This document shows positions 27,495 to 36,528 of a DNA stretch of 64,000 bases, one piece after another. Source of the stretch: Peristeroidobacter soli (GTDB lineage Bacteria; Pseudomonadota; Gammaproteobacteria; Steroidobacterales; Steroidobacteraceae); contig NZ_RYEV01000004.1 in the NCBI RefSeq assembly GCF_004138485.1, positions 1 to 64,000 on the forward strand, written 5' to 3'. Position 1 is the stretch's first letter; each line of letters opens with the position of its first letter. The notes below the pieces were generated by a model that saw only the letters and a program-made list of their open reading frames with translations, made no database searches and was not told the origin of the DNA. The position numbers and the translations under genes were made by a program.

Positions 27495-29099
27495 TTAGCT
27501 GAAGCACAGCCAGATGATGCCGACGATCGCGATCACCATGAGACTCAGTACGTGATTCATTTGAGTACCGCGCCAGCCTCTTAGCGATAGACCGTCATAG
27601 TGGAGCACCAGGCCCTCTGTTTTTTCTCTCGGCGGAGCCTCAGTAAGGAGGCTAACTACCACCATGATGACGACGGCCAGTGCAAAGAGAAGCAGTGCAA
27701 AATGCAGAAAATTGATGCTTGCGAACTCGCGCCAGATTCCATGCAACCCAGCCTTGTTCATCTCCAGAAATAGTCTCGATGCGCCCACGACAAATCCCAC
27801 CAGGAGCGCCGCCATGGCGCCTTTGTCGTTGGCTCGCGGCCATAGAACGCCGACGAGAAATGCGGCGGCGATCGGAGGCGCGATGTAAGACTGCACGCTC
27901 TGGATGTATCTGAAGAGTCCGTTTGATATCGCACCAATGAACGGTATCCAGAGCAGCCCTAGGATTACAGCGGCGAGCGTTGCAAGCTGCCCCACTCTCA
28001 AGAGTCGGTGTTCGGACGCGTTCGGTACAATCTTTCGATAGAGATCCATCGTCACGACGGTGGCACATGAGTTGAACACGGCCGACAATCCGCTCATGAG
28101 CGACGCCAAGAGTCCAGCGACGACCAGACCCTTGATACCGGCAGGCAACAGCGTGCCCACCAACGCGGGCAGGGACTGATCAGTGCGGTCGTAGTGCAGC
28201 AGCCCGCGCTCGGTGAGAACGGATGCGATCAGACCAGGTACAATAAAGATGAACAGAGGCAACTGCTTGAGCAGCGCCGCAAAAATCGTGCCCTTTCGGG
28301 CTTCATCGATATTTCGCGCCGACAAGGCACGCTGTACGATGAATTGGTCAGTACACCAGTACCAAATGCCCAGGATGGTGGTGCCGAATATGAGCCCCGT
28401 CCACGGATAGGTAGGATCAGACGCACTCCGCCAGAGGCTCAATGCACTCGGCTCGACTGACGCCTTCAGTTCATTCCACCCACCCAACTCCCGGAGTCCG
28501 ATCACGGTAACCAGCACCGAGCCCCCGACGATCAGCACAACTTGCACCACATCGGTATACAGCACCGCGCGCAGACCACCGGCGATCGTATACAGGCCCG
28601 TCGCGAGGGTGACGATGATGGCGCCGGTCCAGAAATTCACGCCCATCAAAGTCTCGAAAACGATACCACCTGCGGCGATCGTGACCGAAATCTTTGTCAG
28701 CACATAACTAATCACAGAAATGACGGCGAGATACAGTCTCGCGCCAGATGAAAACCGTCGTTCAAGGAACTCCGGCATCGTAAACACACCGGACTTTAAA
28801 TAGAAGGGAACGAACAGCCATCCCAGAATCAGCAGCGAAAAAGAGCCCAGGATTTCGAACTGCGCGGCTGGCATCTCACCCGCCGCACCGCTACCAGCCA
28901 ACCCAACCACATGATCCGATCCAATATTGGCCGCGAAGATCGATGCGCCGATGACAAACCAGCCAACATTGCGGCCGGCTAGGAAGTACTGCTCAGACTC
29001 CCTGTTGCTCCTCTTCGATGATGGCCAGAAGGCGATACAGAAAACGGCTACGAAATACGCAGCGATGATGCTCCAATCGAGCAGGCTCAAGTGACCCAT
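27495..29099 (-). CDS. SSS-family sodium:solute (sugar) symporter
   Basis: An inner-membrane sodium-coupled transporter of the solute:sodium symporter family, close to SGLT-type sugar transporters. The 534-residue product has about fourteen hydrophobic segments. The family patterns include DWSIIAAYFVAVFCIAFW, the RESEQYFLAGRNVGWF loop after the first helix, and a long GLVVAGLLASLMSGLSAVFNSCAT segment (residues about 310-333) that matches the sodium-site signature. The final helices lie near the C-terminus. It sits between the GH13 gene downstream and the PhyH gene 20 bp upstream, so the three are probably one operon. The likely role is uptake of the monosaccharide or short glycoside released by the neighbouring glycosidases. 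Confidence 0.9.
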   Translation of the reverse strand: MGHLSLLDWSIIAAYFVAVFCIAFWPSSKRSNRESEQYFLAGRNVGWFVIGASIFAANIGSDHVVGLAGSGAAGEMPAAQFEILGSFSLLILGWLFVPFYLKSGVFTMPEFLERRFSSGARLYLAVISVISYVLTKISVTIAAGGIVFETLMGVNFWTGAIIVTLATGLYTIAGGLRAVLYTDVVQVVLIVGGSVLVTVIGLRELGGWNELKASVEPSALSLWRSASDPTYPWTGLIFGTTILGIWYWCTDQFIVQRALSARNIDEARKGTIFAALLKQLPLFIFIVPGLIASVLTERGLLHYDRTDQSLPALVGTLLPAGIKGLVVAGLLASLMSGLSAVFNSCATVVTMDLYRKIVPNASEHRLLRVGQLATLAAVILGLLWIPFIGAISNGLFRYIQSVQSYIAPPIAAAFLVGVLWPRANDKGAMAALLVGFVVGASRLFLEMNKAGLHGIWREFASINFLHFALLLFALAVVIMVVVSLLTEAPPREKTEGLVLHYDGLSLRGWRGTQMNHVLSLMVIAIVGIIWLCFS

Positions 29100-29119
29100 G
29101 GTTCGTATAGTCTGTGCTC

Positions 29120-29905
29120 TCAGGTATGATCAGAGCCCGCATCTCCCCCAGCACGCATCTTCCGCTGGGTATTCTTTACCTCGTTCCATGGAAATCGCCG
29201 GAGAGCGGGGTAGGGGCGGTCTGGAAGTACCGAACTCACGACCAGCGCCCTTCTCGGTGCCTCCGTAAGATTTGGCCCGGCATAGTGCGCCGTGCGATTG
29301 CGATGGATGGTGAAGCCTCCTGCAGGGAGTGGGCACGCCACCGCATGACGGATGACGCTATCATCGACGAGTTCGAGGCCATGAACGCGCGCATCACCGC
29401 CGATGCTGCGATGCTCCAAGACTTCCCACTCGTGGCTTCCATCGTTGAACCACAGACATCCATTCTCTTCGGTAGCAATTTGAAGGGGGATCCATATTGA
29501 GATGGAACGATACTGTCGATCAGGTTTCCAGTAGGCCTCGTCCTGATGCCAGGGCGTACGTACTCCGATCCCGGCCGGCTTCAGGATTGCATGGAAGATT
29601 TCCGTCTTCGCTTCCGGCCCCAAAAGTTGACCCGCCACGCTGTGCAGCCGATCCACGTATGCCCCTCGCAACTCGGGGAAATAACGATGGGGGTGTAGAA
29701 TCTGAGACAATCGTGCTGGCTCATTCTCTGAATCGGGACCAGCGAGGTCAAACTGGTTGCCATCTGCACGACCTGCCTGCTCGGCAAACATTCGATCATA
29801 CAGCGCGATGAGACGGTTCAGCTCACTCCCATCCAGCACTGGCTCAGCCACTGCCAGAAAACCCGAGTTGTGAAAGCTACGGATCTGCTCCGCTGTTAGT
29901 TTCAC
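29120..29905 (-). CDS. Phytanoyl-CoA dioxygenase-like Fe(II)/2-oxoglutarate enzyme
   Basis: A member of the PhyH family of iron and 2-oxoglutarate-dependent oxygenases, which hydroxylate small substrates. The 261-residue product has the iron ligands His120 and Asp122 in TPWHQDEAYW, a distal His206 in RNRTAHYAGPN and the 2-oxoglutarate-binding Arg near 218 (EAPRRAL). The start is probably the GTG at 29905 with a GGCGGG tract upstream. It heads the run PhyH-SSS-GH13, with the AraC regulator divergent 84 bp away, so that regulator is the likely controller. A hydroxylase in a sugar-uptake operon suggests that the substrate is an unusual, perhaps modified, sugar or aglycone. That is inferred from context. 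Confidence 0.88.
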   Translation of the reverse strand: MKLTAEQIRSFHNSGFLAVAEPVLDGSELNRLIALYDRMFAEQAGRADGNQFDLAGPDSENEPARLSQILHPHRYFPELRGAYVDRLHSVAGQLLGPEAKTEIFHAILKPAGIGVRTPWHQDEAYWKPDRQYRSISIWIPLQIATEENGCLWFNDGSHEWEVLEHRSIGGDARVHGLELVDDSVIRHAVACPLPAGGFTIHRNRTAHYAGPNLTEAPRRALVVSSVLPDRPYPALRRFPWNEVKNTQRKMRAGGDAGSDHT

Positions 29906-29989
29906 AGTGCCCGCCTATCAGTCAGAAGAGTTGCCTAGTTGTAATTCAGAATGCACGATCGCGTCGTTCACAAAGTCTTGGATGAAAAA

Positions 29990-30946
29990 ATGAACATGTC
30001 TCGACGCCTCGTCTTCGGCTCGGGGAGCCGCGCCGGTCACCACCTGTTGCCGGAAGTCCTCGAACTCGGCCGGGGAACCTTCGCTGTCGCTGACGTGGGA
30101 CATCTGCAGCCTCACTGCCACCCAGACGCTTACGAGCTGTGCTTCATCACCTCGGGTGAGGTTGAATGGGCCACGCCTACCTCACGCGATGTACTGCGCA
30201 AGCGCGATGTATACATCACCCATCCCGGCGAAATGCATTGGGGATGTGACTCAACCATGCACCCCTGCACTCTTTACTGGGTCATTCTGGGATCGTTGGA
30301 TCACGGCTACACCTGGCCAGATCTGGATCAGGGTGCTGCGATGCAAGCCAACGACCTGCTGAGGCAAATGCGCCCTCATCGACTACGTGGAACGAGACGG
30401 GCTTTCGATGCCTTGACGGAGCTTTTTGAGGAGCATGCCGCCACAAGGACCCGCCCCACGAGTCAGCAAGCACTTGGCGTCGCCAACGCGCGCGCTGCGC
30501 TCCACCGTCTGGTGATAGAACTCGTACGCACATCAGACGAGCGGAACAAAACGCATACCCAATCTGCTGATCTTCTCGCGTCAACGCAAACGGCGATCCA
30601 GATTTTGCTTCGTGAGCCACACGATCCTCAGGTGATTCGGAGAATGTGTCGATCGATGGGAATGAACTATAACCAACTGAATGAAGCGTTCGTCGAACAC
30701 CTCGGGGCGACGATTTCTCAGTACTGCCTGCGACAGCGGATCCGCCTAGCCCGCGCGCGACTTGAACAATCTGACGCATCAGTTACCGAAATTGCAGCAG
30801 AGTTTGGATTCTCTTCGGGCCAGCACTTCGCCACGACTTTCCGTCGCGTTACAGGACTGACCCCCAGTAGCTGTCGCCGTACCGCTATCTCGCTTCATTC
30901 GCCGGAGCCGACATCTTTGAATACCCAGAATTTTGCCAATAGGTAA
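29990..30946 (+). CDS. AraC-family transcriptional regulator
   Basis: A regulator with an N-terminal cupin-type sensor domain (about residues 30-120) and a C-terminal double helix-turn-helix (about 215-305). The second HTH is clear in DASVTEIAAEFGFSSGQHFATTF followed by RRVTGLTPSSCRR. The sensor segment HLQPHCHPDAYELCFITSGE carries the histidine-rich ligand pocket common in sugar-responsive members. The ATG at 29990 gives 318 residues; in-frame ATGs at 29951 and 29996 are alternatives. It is divergent from the PhyH-SSS-GH13 operon, the typical place for its regulator. Its 3' end overlaps the GtrA gene on the other strand by 52 bases. Confidence 0.9.
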   Translation: MNMSRRLVFGSGSRAGHHLLPEVLELGRGTFAVADVGHLQPHCHPDAYELCFITSGEVEWATPTSRDVLRKRDVYITHPGEMHWGCDSTMHPCTLYWVILGSLDHGYTWPDLDQGAAMQANDLLRQMRPHRLRGTRRAFDALTELFEEHAATRTRPTSQQALGVANARAALHRLVIELVRTSDERNKTHTQSADLLASTQTAIQILLREPHDPQVIRRMCRSMGMNYNQLNEAFVEHLGATISQYCLRQRIRLARARLEQSDASVTEIAAEFGFSSGQHFATTFRRVTGLTPSSCRRTAISLHSPEPTSLNTQNFANR

Positions 30947-31287
30947 TTCCAAATTACAACCACGCACACTCCTGTAAACAAAAGCAACGCCGTTGGCAAT
31001 TGAGTGAAGCTATCGCTGAGAAACAAGAACCCGGAGTTGATCGCCATCCCCCCCGACGAAGCAACGAGGAATCGCAAGACGGCACTCGCGTGAGCTCGGC
31101 GCGATCGAAACGTCCACGAGTAGTGGAGCAAATAATTGATGATGACCACCAGAAGAAATGATGCGGCGGCGCTGCCCATCAATTGCATACGAGCGTGGCG
31201 CATCAATAGCATGGTCGATGAGAAGTACGCCGCAGTACCCAGCAAACCGACGAGACCGAAGCGCACTGCCTGCCAAAATGACGACAT
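30895..31287 (-). CDS. GtrA-family membrane protein
   Basis: A small inner-membrane protein of the GtrA family, thought to flip or help present polyprenyl-linked sugars. The 130-residue product has four hydrophobic segments: FGLVGLLGTAAYFSSTML, MGSAAASFLLVVIINYLLHY, GGMAINSGFLFLS and ALLLFTGVCVVVIWNYLLAKF. The W-F pair in YSWTF and the final NYLLAKFWVF are typical of the family. It lies just downstream of a methyltransferase gene and beyond a GtrB-like glycosyltransferase gene on the same strand, matching the usual pairing of GtrA with a membrane-anchored GT2. The 3' end overlaps the AraC gene convergently. Confidence 0.87.
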   Translation of the reverse strand: MSSFWQAVRFGLVGLLGTAAYFSSTMLLMRHARMQLMGSAAASFLLVVIINYLLHYSWTFRSRRAHASAVLRFLVASSGGMAINSGFLFLSDSFTQLPTALLLFTGVCVVVIWNYLLAKFWVFKDVGSGE

Positions 31288-31332
31288 TTCAGCGAACTCG
31301 ATATCGAATTCAGGAGGGCGACTGGAGCCGTC

Positions 31333-32103
31333 TCACCGAGTACGTCTCACGACGTAATATTGAGTCCAGAGAATGCCATCACACGGCGTGCCACGTATCC
31401 TCTGCTCCAGCCACGCTGCGATTCGCTGACCAGTCACCCCCAGCAATTCGGCGACCAGTGGCAGGTATAAGCCCCCCTTGTACTGTTCGACAATCCGAAG
31501 CCCGGCCGCACTCATTTGAACCTGAAGCTCCCTCGCGGTCATCAAGTTGATGTGGCCAAGCTCCAGCACCGGCTCGCGGTAGAAAAGTCGCGTCAACCAC
31601 AATAGTTCGCGGGATAGCGCCACGCGCGCAACGACCTCGAGCGAGCTATACCGCTGCGGCGTCGACAGCACGAGTATCCCGCTCGGCTTCATGACCCGAG
31701 CAATATTCCTCATCGCGGCAGATGAATCCGCAATGTGCTCCACGACCTCAGTGCACAAAACCAGATCGAAACTTTCATCGTTCAGTTTCGAATTCGTAAT
31801 ATCGTCGACGACAGTCCGGACTGCCGGATCGTCACAGTACAATGTTTCAATCGCTTCAAGGTATGCGTGCTCGCAATCAGACACGCAGACCTGGGCACAT
31901 AGATCCTTCAACACGGGAATGTAGACACCCGAACCCGGACCGATTTCGAGTGCCCTTTCGCCTTGCGACAAGAAGCGTCTCATAGCAAGTTCGATCCAGT
32001 CGCGGCGAGAACAATGCAGCCATCTTCTGGTGGGATTCCGAGACTCGTATAATGCTCTCTGTAGCCTGACGAGTTCTTTATTGTCCATAACATCGACACC
32101 CAT
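31333..32103 (-). CDS. Class I SAM-dependent methyltransferase
   Basis: A methyltransferase of 256 residues. The SAM-binding glycine-rich motif is ALEIGPGSGVYIP (residues about 51-63), the acidic second strand follows, and the LVLCTEVVEHI segment matches motif IV. The C-terminal part (from about 160) has no clear catalytic signature beyond the Rossmann-like fold. The start at 32103 is an ATG, with an in-frame ATG (MDNKEL) six codons in as an alternative. It lies between the GtrA and GtrB-like genes on the same strand, with a 45-bp gap to GtrA. The likely substrate is a lipid-linked or surface glycan sugar, inferred from neighbours only. Confidence 0.85.
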   Translation of the reverse strand: MGVDVMDNKELVRLQRALYESRNPTRRWLHCSRRDWIELAMRRFLSQGERALEIGPGSGVYIPVLKDLCAQVCVSDCEHAYLEAIETLYCDDPAVRTVVDDITNSKLNDESFDLVLCTEVVEHIADSSAAMRNIARVMKPSGILVLSTPQRYSSLEVVARVALSRELLWLTRLFYREPVLELGHINLMTARELQVQMSAAGLRIVEQYKGGLYLPLVAELLGVTGQRIAAWLEQRIRGTPCDGILWTQYYVVRRTR

Positions 32104-32437
32104 TCCGCGTCCGTCTTCAGCCTATGGCGCCTGTGATCGCGCGCCACTCAGATCCTGCGCACGTCCACGAGACAATCTATCCATCAGTTGATGAGTATTC
32201 CAGATATGGGATTTCATCACGCTCCCGGCGCCGTTCTGGCCTGCGCCGACGCGGATGTATCAATCGTTGGAACCAGCTAGGTACTAGCAAGATATGTCCG
32301 CGGTTCTCGGCCGAATCGCACGATTTACCCATAGCGCCTCATCACTTAGAGCAGAAACACAGTCCGAGCCCACGAGGCAACCTTGCAAGCCGGCGGCTGC
32401 CCCCATCGGCTAGTCACATTCTCGATGGATGTGGCGC
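32104..32437. other. Gap between methyltransferase and GtrB-like genes
   Basis: 334 bp without a recognisable gene. Both neighbours are minus-strand, so the gap could hold a promoter for the methyltransferase and GtrA genes. No clear signal was chosen. Confidence 0.35.
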
Positions 32438-33553
32438 TCATTTCCCTCTGGCATCTTCGCCCGCTCTCACAACGTTTTTAGAATCATCCAAACCCACCGC
32501 ACACATGTAGACATCGAGGAGATACAGCGGTCTTCCCTTGGACTCCATAAAAATTCTCCCCACGTATTCACCGATGACGCCCATCGATACCAGTTGCACG
32601 CCCGCCAGCAACAAGATGACGACCATCAAGGAGGCGTATCCAGGAAGCGCGCGCCCAAATACCAATGTCCTAACCACGATGAATGCCGCATAGAACAGAG
32701 CCAACAACGCAGTCCCTAAGCCTAGGTATGTTGATAGCTTCAACGGCGAGATGGTGAATGAGGTGATTCCCTCGATAGCAAAATTCCACAACCGCCAATA
32801 GTTCCACTTCGTCTTCCCTGCAAAGCGCGGATCTCGGTCATAGAATATCTCAGTGCGCTCGAAACCAATCCAAGCAAACAGGCCTTTCATGAACCTCCTT
32901 TGTTCACGACATCTTGCCAATGCATCAAGGCATCGCCGACTCAGTAAGCGAAAGTCCCCTGTGTCCGCCGGGATTGGCGTCTCGGCAATTCTGCCCATGA
33001 GCCGATAAAACGCTCTCGCGGTCGATCGCTTTAGCCACGCTTCCCCACGACGCTCGCGCCGGCGCGCGCAGACCATGTCGTATCCTTGAATCCATTTATC
33101 CACCAGCAGTGGAATCAGCTCCGGTGGATCCTGCAGATCTGCATCGATTACGATCGCTGCCGCTCCTCGGGCATGATCCAACCCAGCCGTCACAGCGATT
33201 TCCTTTCCGAAATTTCGACTGAGATTCACGATCGCGACGCGCCCATCCAGATCCCTGAGTTTGTGAATGTAGCGCAAGGACTCATCCCTACTACCATCGT
33301 TCACATACACGATCTCTGAAGACTCGCTCAACGCATCCAACATCGCCACTAGTCTGCGGTGAAACTCTTCAATGACTTCTTCTTCGTTGAAAACAGGAAC
33401 AACGATGCTAAGGATAGGCGCCGCACTCACTCGCACTGCCACTTCTCCTTGAGCAGCTCCAGCCTCCTCGCGTCGCGCCCAATCCGCAGTGCGATGAACG
33501 TCCCTATCTACCGCATTCATCGCCGAACTGGCGTATTGATTAGCAGTCATCAT
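32438..33553 (-). CDS. GtrB-like GT2 glycosyltransferase with C-terminal TM helices
   Basis: A GT2 enzyme of the dolichol-phosphate mannosyltransferase/GtrB type, which moves a sugar onto a polyprenyl carrier at the inner membrane. The sugar-nucleotide fold starts at LSIVVPVFNEEEVIEEF. It continues through EIVYVNDGSRDES and VNLSRNFGKEIAV to the metal-binding DxD in VIDADLQDPPEL. The QRRFMKGLFAWIGF segment is the family's conserved C-terminal catalytic block. Two transmembrane helices follow (YLGLGTALLALFYAAFIVV and YASLMVVILLLAGVQLV). The chosen ATG at 33553 gives a compact N-terminus; the frame is open back to an ATG at 33655. With GtrA and the methyltransferase it forms a small surface-glycan module. 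Confidence 0.88.
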   Translation of the reverse strand: MMTANQYASSAMNAVDRDVHRTADWARREEAGAAQGEVAVRVSAAPILSIVVPVFNEEEVIEEFHRRLVAMLDALSESSEIVYVNDGSRDESLRYIHKLRDLDGRVAIVNLSRNFGKEIAVTAGLDHARGAAAIVIDADLQDPPELIPLLVDKWIQGYDMVCARRRERRGEAWLKRSTARAFYRLMGRIAETPIPADTGDFRLLSRRCLDALARCREQRRFMKGLFAWIGFERTEIFYDRDPRFAGKTKWNYWRLWNFAIEGITSFTISPLKLSTYLGLGTALLALFYAAFIVVRTLVFGRALPGYASLMVVILLLAGVQLVSMGVIGEYVGRIFMESKGRPLYLLDVYMCAVGLDDSKNVVRAGEDARGK

Positions 33554-34415
33554 ATTGAGCGTCAGCTCCGTCTCTCGCCTGCTCCAACCACCCCACGAGT
33601 AACCTCTACGCCTTAGCAAATTTGGCGTCAAGCCTTCCGAGGCTCGCTGCAGCATCGATCCTTCGTACGATCCGTGTCACACGCCGCACCTACCCGATCT
33701 CTTCTGTTCCTATCGAGCATCTCGATCGCTGATGTCTTTGAAAAGAATAAGAGCACGATTTTCCGTCTCCCGCTCAATCTCAGTGCCTGTTCGTATACAT
33801 ATCCTTCAAATCCCAAAAAGAAAATAATCACAAGAGTTTCTGCTTTCAACGCTCCTCGATGCTCCCCGCCTGAGACTCCCCAGATGGCACCGCTCTTCAG
33901 ACATCACTAAATTTCTCTCCGCTAGCAGGCACTTCGATCACCTAGCAAGTGTCAGTCATTCCGTTGATCGCAACCTCGGGGCGCTTTGTCAGCCTTCCGC
34001 TCTGGTGATACTGATCCGACGGTATTTCGATCGCACCGCTCTAAGCAATTGATAGACCAGGAACAGCGAACGACACCCCCTCCACCATCATCATCTCAGC
34101 AATGACAACCGATTTTCACGCGCACATGCTTCATCGAAAGAACGAGCATTCTTCGCTCACACTCCGGCATCATCGCTACGAGTGCCTCGCGGCTTGCCGC
34201 CGGAACTAGAGCTGAGAACTCGCCAAGTGTGAGACACCAGGAATGGTGCTCTCAATGTCGCAGGTGGCACTCAGAACAGTCTTGCGGACCAGCAGCCAGG
34301 CGAGAACAAGACCGAAATGACGACATCGGATTGGCAACGGGCGTGCTCTTCCGCCGACTGACTTTCTTTCCCACTCACCTGGACGGGTGCATCGCCCCGA
34401 ATTTGAGCGTGTACG
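33554..34415. other. Large gap, no gene recognised
   Basis: About 860 bp between the divergent GtrB-like gene and the multi-TM protein gene. Part of it (about 33720-33850) is more AT-rich than its surroundings. Small frames on both strands look like chance. Promoters for both neighbours should be here. Confidence 0.4.
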
Positions 34416-36134
34416 ATGAAGATCGATCTGCTGAAGCTCCGTCGCCGCACGTTTCTTCAGTTGCTGCTGGCGACCTCCATCACGCTGCTCATACGAATCG
34501 ATGATGTTGGATATGCAGCCAAAAGCCTATGGGCGGACGATGGCTATGTCCTAATAAATCAATTATATGAAATTGGGGTCCCGACACTATGGACACCTGC
34601 CAATGGACAACAGTATCTGTATTTGCGGCTCGTCACGCTGTTAACTGGGCTGTCTCCGGAATCGACGCCCTTTATCTTCTTCTTCGGGTGGCTGCTCTCG
34701 TTCTATGCGGTGATCTACGTCCTGAGCAATCGCGAAAGAGACTCCGGTCTCAATCGCATCCAAATAATATTTCTTGCGTGCGCGATCGCACTTCAGCCCA
34801 ACTACAAGGGCGATCCATTCTTTGCTCTCTACATCTCACACTTCTTCCTGGGGGTTGCGCTCGCATTCCACATCTGTATTCCCTCTCGCAATTCCGGCTC
34901 CAAGGCCGAGATTCTCTTCCTCACGGTAACCTCTCTCTCTGGACCATTCTCGGCGTTTCTGATTCCCGTGCTCGCTTTTCAGTGGGCGAACCTCCGTGAC
35001 TTCTCCTCGAGGAGATCAACCTACACCATCGTTACAGCGTGCGGACTGCTCCAGGCCTGCTTCATTTTGCAATCACGACGCATCGAAACCACGCCGCTGA
35101 GCCCGAGGCTAGCCGACTGGCTCGACGCATTCTCGACGCTGCTGACTTTTGGAGGGCACGACACTCTCACGCGTGCAGCGGCGGGGGCTTTCTGGATTAT
35201 CACCGTGATCTTTCTGGGCAAGTGGTCGTTCGGAACACAAAGAAGCTCCGACCGCCTTACATGGATATCTCCTCTCGCCGCGACACTCGCCGGGCTTTGG
35301 CTGTTCGTCGTCACCGCGCTAGCCGCTGGGGCCGGGCTTCTCCCGGAAATGAGCCCAATCGGCCTCGCCTCTAGATATTTCATCATTCCTTACTCCTTGG
35401 CGTTCTATGTCGCCCTCGTATGCACCAGCAACCACAAGGCCGCCAACACTGCCATCATCTCTTTGATCTGCATGATATGCGCATCGGCGCTCTCGATTCA
35501 TGGGCGCGCTGACAGCGCTTCAAGATCGGGCGCTGCATCCCATCGTTACTCGATCCAATGGACCGCGCACGTGAAGTTTCAGCAGGTGAAGCCAGATTTG
35601 GTGATCCCGATAAATCCAATCATGGCCGTAGATCCGCCCTTCTGGAACGCTCGGCTCAAGGGCTATCGCGATGATAGATTGCGCCCGACGATGGAGCCGG
35701 TCCGGTTAACCCCCTTGCTACGACCAGCATCTGGCAACTCAGCCAGCTCCGCGGGCATCTCGAGCGTGTATTTCGACCTTCGAAACCACTGCGCCACCAA
35801 TACTCATATCGCCCTAGAGATCGACATCTGGCGCGCCGACATGGGCTGGGCGCGGTTGTCTTGGGGAACACCAGAAGAGTTCGATGCTGCAAGAACGATG
35901 GAGAGATTCTACGCTGGTGGGAATACGACGATGCAGTTTGCGTTTCGCCGGGACACCTCCGACTACTTGATTCGATTGAGTCCGGCCATGGGGGTTCAGG
36001 CGGATTCACTAGACGACACCTTGTTCATGGGCATGCGATCGCTCCTGACTCAGGGAGGAGCCGTGGTGGGCACACCCACCCCTCCCGGCGGGGCGACGCG
36101 GATCGCTGAAACCCGACTGTATTGTCTGCAGTGA
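34416..36134 (+). CDS. Polytopic membrane protein, GT-C-like
   Basis: A 572-residue inner-membrane protein with about ten hydrophobic segments in the first 370 residues and a soluble C-terminal domain of ~190 residues. The opening AAKSLWADDGYVLINQLYEIG, placed after the first helix, has an acidic pair of the kind found in the first periplasmic loop of GT-C glycosyltransferases. Later helices include FIFFFGWLLSFYAVIYVL and SHFFLGVALAFHICI. No family is firmly assigned. The surface-glycan genes around it fit a polyprenyl-sugar-dependent transferase or a polymerase. The C-terminal domain (NHCATNTHIALEIDIW and onward) looks beta-rich and periplasmic. Confidence 0.6.
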   Translation: MKIDLLKLRRRTFLQLLLATSITLLIRIDDVGYAAKSLWADDGYVLINQLYEIGVPTLWTPANGQQYLYLRLVTLLTGLSPESTPFIFFFGWLLSFYAVIYVLSNRERDSGLNRIQIIFLACAIALQPNYKGDPFFALYISHFFLGVALAFHICIPSRNSGSKAEILFLTVTSLSGPFSAFLIPVLAFQWANLRDFSSRRSTYTIVTACGLLQACFILQSRRIETTPLSPRLADWLDAFSTLLTFGGHDTLTRAAAGAFWIITVIFLGKWSFGTQRSSDRLTWISPLAATLAGLWLFVVTALAAGAGLLPEMSPIGLASRYFIIPYSLAFYVALVCTSNHKAANTAIISLICMICASALSIHGRADSASRSGAASHRYSIQWTAHVKFQQVKPDLVIPINPIMAVDPPFWNARLKGYRDDRLRPTMEPVRLTPLLRPASGNSASSAGISSVYFDLRNHCATNTHIALEIDIWRADMGWARLSWGTPEEFDAARTMERFYAGGNTTMQFAFRRDTSDYLIRLSPAMGVQADSLDDTLFMGMRSLLTQGGAVVGTPTPPGGATRIAETRLYCLQ

Positions 36135-36528
36135 CTCGAACGACAAAGGACTGTGACCCATGGTAACCATCCTCGCATCTTCTCAAAGATTGCACCTATG
36201 TTTTCCACGCTACACGTACCTAGCAAGCCTGGATAGGAACGGGTTCATCGAACGCTTCGACCGAACCGCGTGTATCAAAGCTTTGGATGCTCACTTGGTC
36301 GGCTCGATCCAGCAGATGCAACCGAACGCTCGGATGCGTGGATAACGAGCCAGAACCAAGAGGGCCCTCACGAGATACTTGGTCGCATGCCGCCCGCCAT
36401 GCTCATGCCCGTATCCGTGCGACCCGCCGGAGCATCAGGGTGTCCGCCCGCCTACTTGACGGTGGAGCTTACGGGCAAAGAAGGATTTTCATTGAAGGGA
36501 GCACTAGATCAGCATGAGGAGACTTGAT
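36135..36528. other. Intergenic region before the SGNH gene
   Basis: 394 bp between two plus-strand genes. No convincing coding frame. A strong GAGGAG ribosome site ends the gap just before the SGNH start. Confidence 0.4.
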
